Made by a program: the position numbers and the translations under genes
In this document: piece by piece, positions 60,392 through 64,000 of the stretch
Position numbering within the stretch: the stretch's first letter is position 1
Layout of the letters: each line of letters opens with the position of its first letter
Notes under the pieces: model-generated
The model's database searches: none
The model's input: the letters and a program-made list of their open reading frames with translations, nothing else
Told to the model about the DNA's origin: nothing
Assembly (NCBI GenBank): GCA_052390035.1
Contig: JBQTHI010000012.1
Location: 1 to 64,000 of the forward strand
Reading direction: 5' to 3'
DNA from: JBQTHI01 sp052390035
GTDB taxonomy: Bacteria > Actinomycetota > Acidimicrobiia > Spongiisociales > ZC4RG35
DNA: 64,000 bases

Positions 60392-61651
60392 GTGACCCCG
60401 ACTCCCGTCGCCGACCTCCGTTCGACCGCCCAGATCCAGCGAAGGATCCTCACGACTTTGATGGTCAGCCAGACCTTTGGCTCGGCCGCCAACATAACCG
60501 TGGCAGCCATCCTCGCCTTGCTCGCCGCCGAGATGACAGGCCAGGATCGGCTGGCGGGGATACCCGCCGCCGTCCTCACCCTCGGCACTGCATTGATTGC
60601 CGGACCCCTTGCCCGCCGGGCTTCCCGTAAGGGACGGCGACCAGCCCTCTGGACCGGGTATCTGTTTGGGGTTGCCGGTGCTGGCCTGGGGGTGCTGGCG
60701 GGACAGATGGGCGCCTTTCTGCTGCTGCTGGCGGCCATGTTCATATTCGGCGGAGGACAGGCGGCCGGCCTCCAGACCCGGTTCGCCGCCGCCGACCTGG
60801 CCGAGCCGGAACATCGGGCTAAGGCCATCTCGTTGGTGGTTTGGGTGTCTGCCCTAGGTGGTGCCCTCGCCCCCGGCCTGGCCGAATCCCAGAACCGTTG
60901 GGGGGCAGAGTTCGGATTACGGCTGTGGGTAACCCCGGTGCTGGTAGCAGGGGTCCTGTTTGGAATAGCCGGTTGGGTGGTGGCCGGCTGGCTTCGCCCC
61001 GAGCGACTGCGTGTCGGAAAGGAGCGACAGGCCAAGGCTGCTGCCGTGCATCATCGGTTCGGCGCCACTGTTCGGGAGGTAGCCGGACATCCGCGGGCGA
61101 TCCTGGCAGTCGCCACCCTGGGGATAACGCAGGCCGCCATGGTAGGAGTGATGGTGATGACGCCCCTTCACATGCGGGACCACGGTCAAGCGGGGCTGGC
61201 CGGGTGGGTGATCGGTTTTCACGCGGTGGGGATGTTTGGTCTCGCCCCTCTTGTTGGAAGAGCCATCGACCGCTGGGGACCGCTCAATGGGATTCGAGCG
61301 GGAAGCGTGATACTGGTCTCTGGGGTGCTCACCGCCGTCATCGCTGGATATCAGCCGGTGTTGATCTTCGCCGGACTGTTTCTCCTCGGCCTGGGTTGGA
61401 GCTTTGGGCTGATCTCCGCATCGAGCCTTCTAATCGGGGCGGTCGCCGAAGAATTTCGGGTGACCGCTCAGGGCTTTTCGGATGCGTTGCTCAGCGTGCT
61501 GGCTGGGTTGGCGGCTTTGACCTCAGGCTTGATCAAACAATCGATCGGTTATCACTGGCTGGCGAGCTTCTCGGCCGTGGCGGTGGCTGGCCTGGTGTTG
61601 GCCGCGGGTCTGGTTTCAAAACGACCCGTGGAACGGCCCGCAGTCCTTTGA
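60392..61651 (+). CDS. Major facilitator superfamily transporter
   Basis: 419 residues from GTG 60392. About 12 hydrophobic segments in two halves of six, with the basic loop ARRASRKGRRP between helices 2 and 3 and a weaker repeat GRAIDRWGPLNG in the second half. The layout is that of a drug/proton-type exporter of the MFS; the substrate is unknown. It is separate from the MBOAT pair by 22 bases and has its own -10 box. Confidence 0.88.
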   Translation: MTPTPVADLRSTAQIQRRILTTLMVSQTFGSAANITVAAILALLAAEMTGQDRLAGIPAAVLTLGTALIAGPLARRASRKGRRPALWTGYLFGVAGAGLGVLAGQMGAFLLLLAAMFIFGGGQAAGLQTRFAAADLAEPEHRAKAISLVVWVSALGGALAPGLAESQNRWGAEFGLRLWVTPVLVAGVLFGIAGWVVAGWLRPERLRVGKERQAKAAAVHHRFGATVREVAGHPRAILAVATLGITQAAMVGVMVMTPLHMRDHGQAGLAGWVIGFHAVGMFGLAPLVGRAIDRWGPLNGIRAGSVILVSGVLTAVIAGYQPVLIFAGLFLLGLGWSFGLISASSLLIGAVAEEFRVTAQGFSDALLSVLAGLAALTSGLIKQSIGYHWLASFSAVAVAGLVLAAGLVSKRPVERPAVL

Positions 61652-61681
61652 ACGCTGCCTCGTGGGAGGAAACAGCGGGTT

Positions 61682-61687
61682 TACCAT
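61682..61687 (+). promoter_or_regulatory. -10 box before mihF
   Basis: TACCAT is six bases before the ATG at 61694, the spacing for a transcript starting on the start codon. Confidence 0.45.
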
Positions 61688-61693
61688 CCGGCC

Positions 61694-62014
61694 ATGGAGC
61701 CGCCTACCCCACCGGTCAGCACCCCAGAACAGCGGGCCGCCGCCCTCGCCAAGGCCGGCGAAGCACGAAGGATCCGTGCCGAAATCAAAGAGCTCCTCAA
61801 AACCGGAACCCTCTCCTTATCCGAGGTCCTGGCGAAGGCGCAGACCGATGACTACGTCGGTGGGATCAAGGTGGAGTCGGTGCTCGAGTCGATGCCTGGA
61901 CTCGGAAAGATAAAGGCCAAACGCCTTATGGAGCGTCTCGGCATCGCTTCCAACCGCCGACTGCAAGGACTGGGAGATCGGCAGCGGGACGCCCTCATCA
62001 GTGAGACCTCCTGA
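61694..62014 (+). CDS. mihF: Actinobacterial integration host factor mIHF
   Basis: 106 residues from ATG 61694. Family blocks are clear: TPEQRAAALAKAGEARR, IKELLKTGTLSLSEVL, the helix-hairpin segment MPGLGKIKAKRLMERLGI and the ending RRLQGLGDRQRDAL. This DNA-bending, nucleoid-associated protein is found in actinobacteria and unrelated to the proteobacterial IHF. It overlaps gmk by 14 bases, the usual order mihF-gmk-rpoZ-coaBC. Confidence 0.95.
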   Translation: MEPPTPPVSTPEQRAAALAKAGEARRIRAEIKELLKTGTLSLSEVLAKAQTDDYVGGIKVESVLESMPGLGKIKAKRLMERLGIASNRRLQGLGDRQRDALISETS

Positions 62015-62582
62015 ACCCGACCCGATCGGCAATGGGGGTCGATTGTTCGTCATCTCGGGTCCATCAGGGGCAGGAAAATCTTCGGTCGTTCGTGGACTCA
62101 AAGACCGTCGGCCCTTTTACTTTTCAGTTTCGGCCACCACCCGCCTGCCACGACCCGGCGAGAAACATGGCGTCCATTATTGGTTCGTCGAGCCCACCGA
62201 CTTCGCGGCGTTGATCGCCGACGACGACCTCCTCGAGTGGGCCGAATACAACGGTCACCGTTATGGCACGCTCCGCCAACCAGTGCTGGAACGCCTGACG
62301 GCGGGGGACGATGTGTTGCTCGAGATCGAGGTGCAGGGCGCCCGTAAGATCCGACTCACGCACCCCGCGGCGGTCATGTTCTTTGTGATGCCGCCCACGC
62401 TCGCAGATCTAGGCGAGCGACTGCGACGAAGAGGCGATACTGCGGAAGAAGAAATCGACCGACGCCTCCAGATCGCTCGCCGGGAGATCGAACAGGCGGA
62501 GGGGCTCTTCGATCACACCGTGATCAACGACGACCTTTCCCGTTGCATCGACGAGATCGACCGACTCATGGAATCGGCGTGA
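62001..62582 (+). CDS. gmk: Guanylate kinase
   Basis: 193 residues from GTG 62001. P-loop SGPSGAGKSSV, GMP-binding SVSATTRLPRPGEKHGVHY, and lid region LRRRGDTAEEEIDRRL. Phosphorylates GMP to GDP. Confidence 0.96.
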   Translation: MRPPEPDPIGNGGRLFVISGPSGAGKSSVVRGLKDRRPFYFSVSATTRLPRPGEKHGVHYWFVEPTDFAALIADDDLLEWAEYNGHRYGTLRQPVLERLTAGDDVLLEIEVQGARKIRLTHPAAVMFFVMPPTLADLGERLRRRGDTAEEEIDRRLQIARREIEQAEGLFDHTVINDDLSRCIDEIDRLMESA

Positions 62583-62596
62583 GACTCGTTCAGGGT

Positions 62597-62602
62597 TAGA
62601 AT
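62597..62602 (+). promoter_or_regulatory. Possible -10 box before rpoZ
   Basis: TAGAAT, the same hexamer as before apt, lies 32 bases before the rpoZ ATG and would leave a leader of about 25 bases. Confidence 0.3.
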
Positions 62603-62634
62603 CCGGGTGTCCATCTCCTACCCAATGGTTCAAC

Positions 62635-62856
62635 ATGAAAATCGAAACCGTCATCGACACGATCGGCAATAGGTTCGCCACCGTGGTGGTCGCCGCCCGC
62701 CGGGCCCGCCAGATCAATGCTTATTACTCGCAGCTGGGCGGTGGGATAGGGGAGTACATCCCGCCCCAGGTCAACACGCTCTCCCGGAAGCCGCTCACCA
62801 TCGCCATGGAGGAGATTGCCGAAGGCAAGGTGACCGCCGAAACGGCTGAGAGCTGA
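62635..62856 (+). CDS. rpoZ: RNA polymerase omega subunit
   Basis: 73 residues from ATG 62635. Conserved NRFATVVVAARRARQINAYY, then KPLTIAMEEIAEGKV. Short helical chaperone of the beta' subunit. Between gmk and coaBC as in other actinobacteria. Confidence 0.95.
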   Translation: MKIETVIDTIGNRFATVVVAARRARQINAYYSQLGGGIGEYIPPQVNTLSRKPLTIAMEEIAEGKVTAETAES

Positions 62857-62863
62857 CCGCAGC

Positions 62864-64000
62864 GTGGCCGGGCTGACCGGTAGGCGGATCGTTCTTGCCG
62901 TCACCGGAGGAGTGGCCGCCTATAAATCGGCGATTTTGACCCGAAGGCTGGTTGAGGCCGGCGCCCGGGTGCGGGTGGTGCTGTCCGACGAGGCAGTTAA
63001 CTTCATCGGGCCCACCACCTTCTCAGCCTTGACTGGTGAGACAGTGGTCCGCGGCCTCTTCAACGCCGACCTGGTCAGCCCGCACACCGACCTTGGCCGC
63101 TGGGCCGACCTGGTCGTCGTTGCGCCGGCGACTGCCGCCACACTTGGCCGGCTAGCCCACGGGATATCGGAGGAGGTGGTGAGCGCCACCCTCCTGGCTA
63201 CCCGGGCACCGGTTCTGATTGCGCCGGCCATGCACACAGAGATGTGGGAACACCCGGCGACCGTGCGCAACCTTGAGCAATTGAGAAAAGATGGGCACCA
63301 CATCGTCGGACCAAGCGAAGGAGCGCTGGCGGGGGGTGACCACGGGATAGGGCGTATGGCCGAGCCGGAGGAGATTCTGGCGGCGATCGAGGCGGCCCTG
63401 GCTGGACCGCTGCAGGGGTGGCGAGTTCTGGTGACCGCCGGTGGAACACGCGAGGCGCTGGATCCGGTCCGTTACATTGGGAACCGATCGTCCGGGAAGA
63501 TGGGACATGCGATAGCCAACGAAGCGTCGCGACGAGGCGCCGGTGTTGTGTTGGTGACTGCCAGCGATCAACCGGTGGATGGTGACATCGACGTGGTGAG
63601 GATCGAGTCGGCTCAGGAGATGGCCGAGGCGTGCGCCCGAGTCGAACCAGACGTGGCAGTGATGGCGGCGGCGGTCGCCGACTTTCGTCCCTCCACGGTT
63701 GCCGAAACCAAGCTGGCTCGGTCGGCGGGTCTGCCGGTGATCAATCTGGAGAAGACGCCCGACATACTTGCCTCGATCGGTGCTCGCCGTCCGCGCCCCT
63801 TCATAGTCGGGTTTGCGGCAGAAACCGGAAACCTCGAGCGGGCGATCGAAAAGGCGGCAAGCAAAGGGGTGGACTTGATGGTGGCCAACGACGTAAACGA
63901 GCCCGGGGCAGGCTTTGTCGTCGACACCAACCGTGTCTCGATCATCTTCCCGGACGGTTCAATCGAGGACTGGCCGTTGATGTCCAAAACAGAAGTGGCC
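62864..64000 (+). CDS. coaBC: Phosphopantothenoylcysteine synthetase/decarboxylase, 3' end cut by window
   Basis: 379 codons from GTG 62864 to the window end, no stop reached. N-terminal CoaC flavoprotein: VTGGVAAYKS, LVVVAPATAATLG and PAMHTEMWEHPAT (the PxMxxxMW block, with His where E. coli has Asn, which I recall as normal in actinobacteria). CoaB starts at about residue 190: VLVTAGGTREALDPVRYIGNRSSGKMG. It joins cysteine to phosphopantothenate and decarboxylates the product on the way to CoA. Confidence 0.96.
   Translation, partial: MAGLTGRRIVLAVTGGVAAYKSAILTRRLVEAGARVRVVLSDEAVNFIGPTTFSALTGETVVRGLFNADLVSPHTDLGRWADLVVVAPATAATLGRLAHGISEEVVSATLLATRAPVLIAPAMHTEMWEHPATVRNLEQLRKDGHHIVGPSEGALAGGDHGIGRMAEPEEILAAIEAALAGPLQGWRVLVTAGGTREALDPVRYIGNRSSGKMGHAIANEASRRGAGVVLVTASDQPVDGDIDVVRIESAQEMAEACARVEPDVAVMAAAVADFRPSTVAETKLARSAGLPVINLEKTPDILASIGARRPRPFIVGFAAETGNLERAIEKAASKGVDLMVANDVNEPGAGFVVDTNRVSIIFPDGSIEDWPLMSKTEVA

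Noticed and set aside
62864..64000. His in place of Asn in the CoaC PxMNxxMW block
   Set aside because: I recall PAMHTEMW as normal in actinobacterial CoaBC.
1..64000. tRNA, rRNA, CRISPR, prophage or insertion-sequence features
   Set aside because: No cloverleaf, repeat-spacer array, transposase or integrase was seen on either strand.

Overview
The window looks like the chromosome of a high-GC actinobacterium, most likely an uncultured member of Acidimicrobiia (class level is inference). Reasons: from thrS to coaBC the gene order follows, with gaps, the conserved actinobacterial order known from Streptomyces and Mycobacterium (thrS, pgsA, acyltransferase, pimA, pdxST, yebC, ruvCAB, yajC-secDF, apt, relA, hisS, aspS, rarA, alaS, ruvX, mltG, aroE, aroCB, efp, nusB, pyr operon, mihF, gmk, rpoZ, coaBC). 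It has mihF and a phosphatidylinositol-mannoside gene set. Many start codons sit 6-11 nt after a TANNNT -10 box with no Shine-Dalgarno. Several exported proteins carry Thr-rich linkers. No rRNA, tRNA, CRISPR array or insertion sequence was found.

Layout. 1-9.5 kb is accessory: a cut-off operon with a ribbon-helix-helix regulator and a self-operator, an unrecognised 439-residue protein, a DUF222/HNH nuclease behind a LexA-type SOS box, a decaying patch (VOC protein, truncated marR, small secreted protein, frameshifted dinB), an HTH_42 protein, a serine hydrolase, a patatin, a small zinc-ribbon protein and a phosphotransferase-fold protein without its catalytic motif. 9.6-15.4 kb holds thrS, a small membrane protein and a leftward fusA2-gltA pair. 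15.4-47.4 kb is a rightward housekeeping run: phospholipid and PIM synthesis, vitamin B6, Holliday-junction processing, queuosine, Sec auxiliary proteins, purine salvage and (p)ppGpp, three aminoacyl-tRNA synthetases, RarA, a PQQ-type dehydrogenase, RuvX, MltG, shikimate genes, a DUF4388 protein and prepilin peptidase, EF-P and NusB.

47.4-56.3 kb is the pyrimidine operon pyrR-pyrB-pyrC-carA-carB-pyrD-pyrF. Its leader carries a PyrR-binding-type hairpin directly against the pyrR ribosome-binding site. pyrK and pyrE are absent. 56.2-61.7 kb is an envelope patch: a leftward DUF4015 putative glycoside hydrolase, an MBOAT acyltransferase coupled to an SGNH/DUF459 protein, and an MFS permease. 61.7-64 kb returns to the conserved mihF-gmk-rpoZ-coaBC block; coaBC is cut by the window end.

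The housekeeping genes are packed tightly, many with 4-base stop/start overlaps (ATGA, GTGA), implying long translationally coupled operons. The points most worth following are the PyrR leader hairpin, the SOS box before the HNH gene, the pseudokinase-like protein, the RHH self-operator and the leaderless-promoter pattern.
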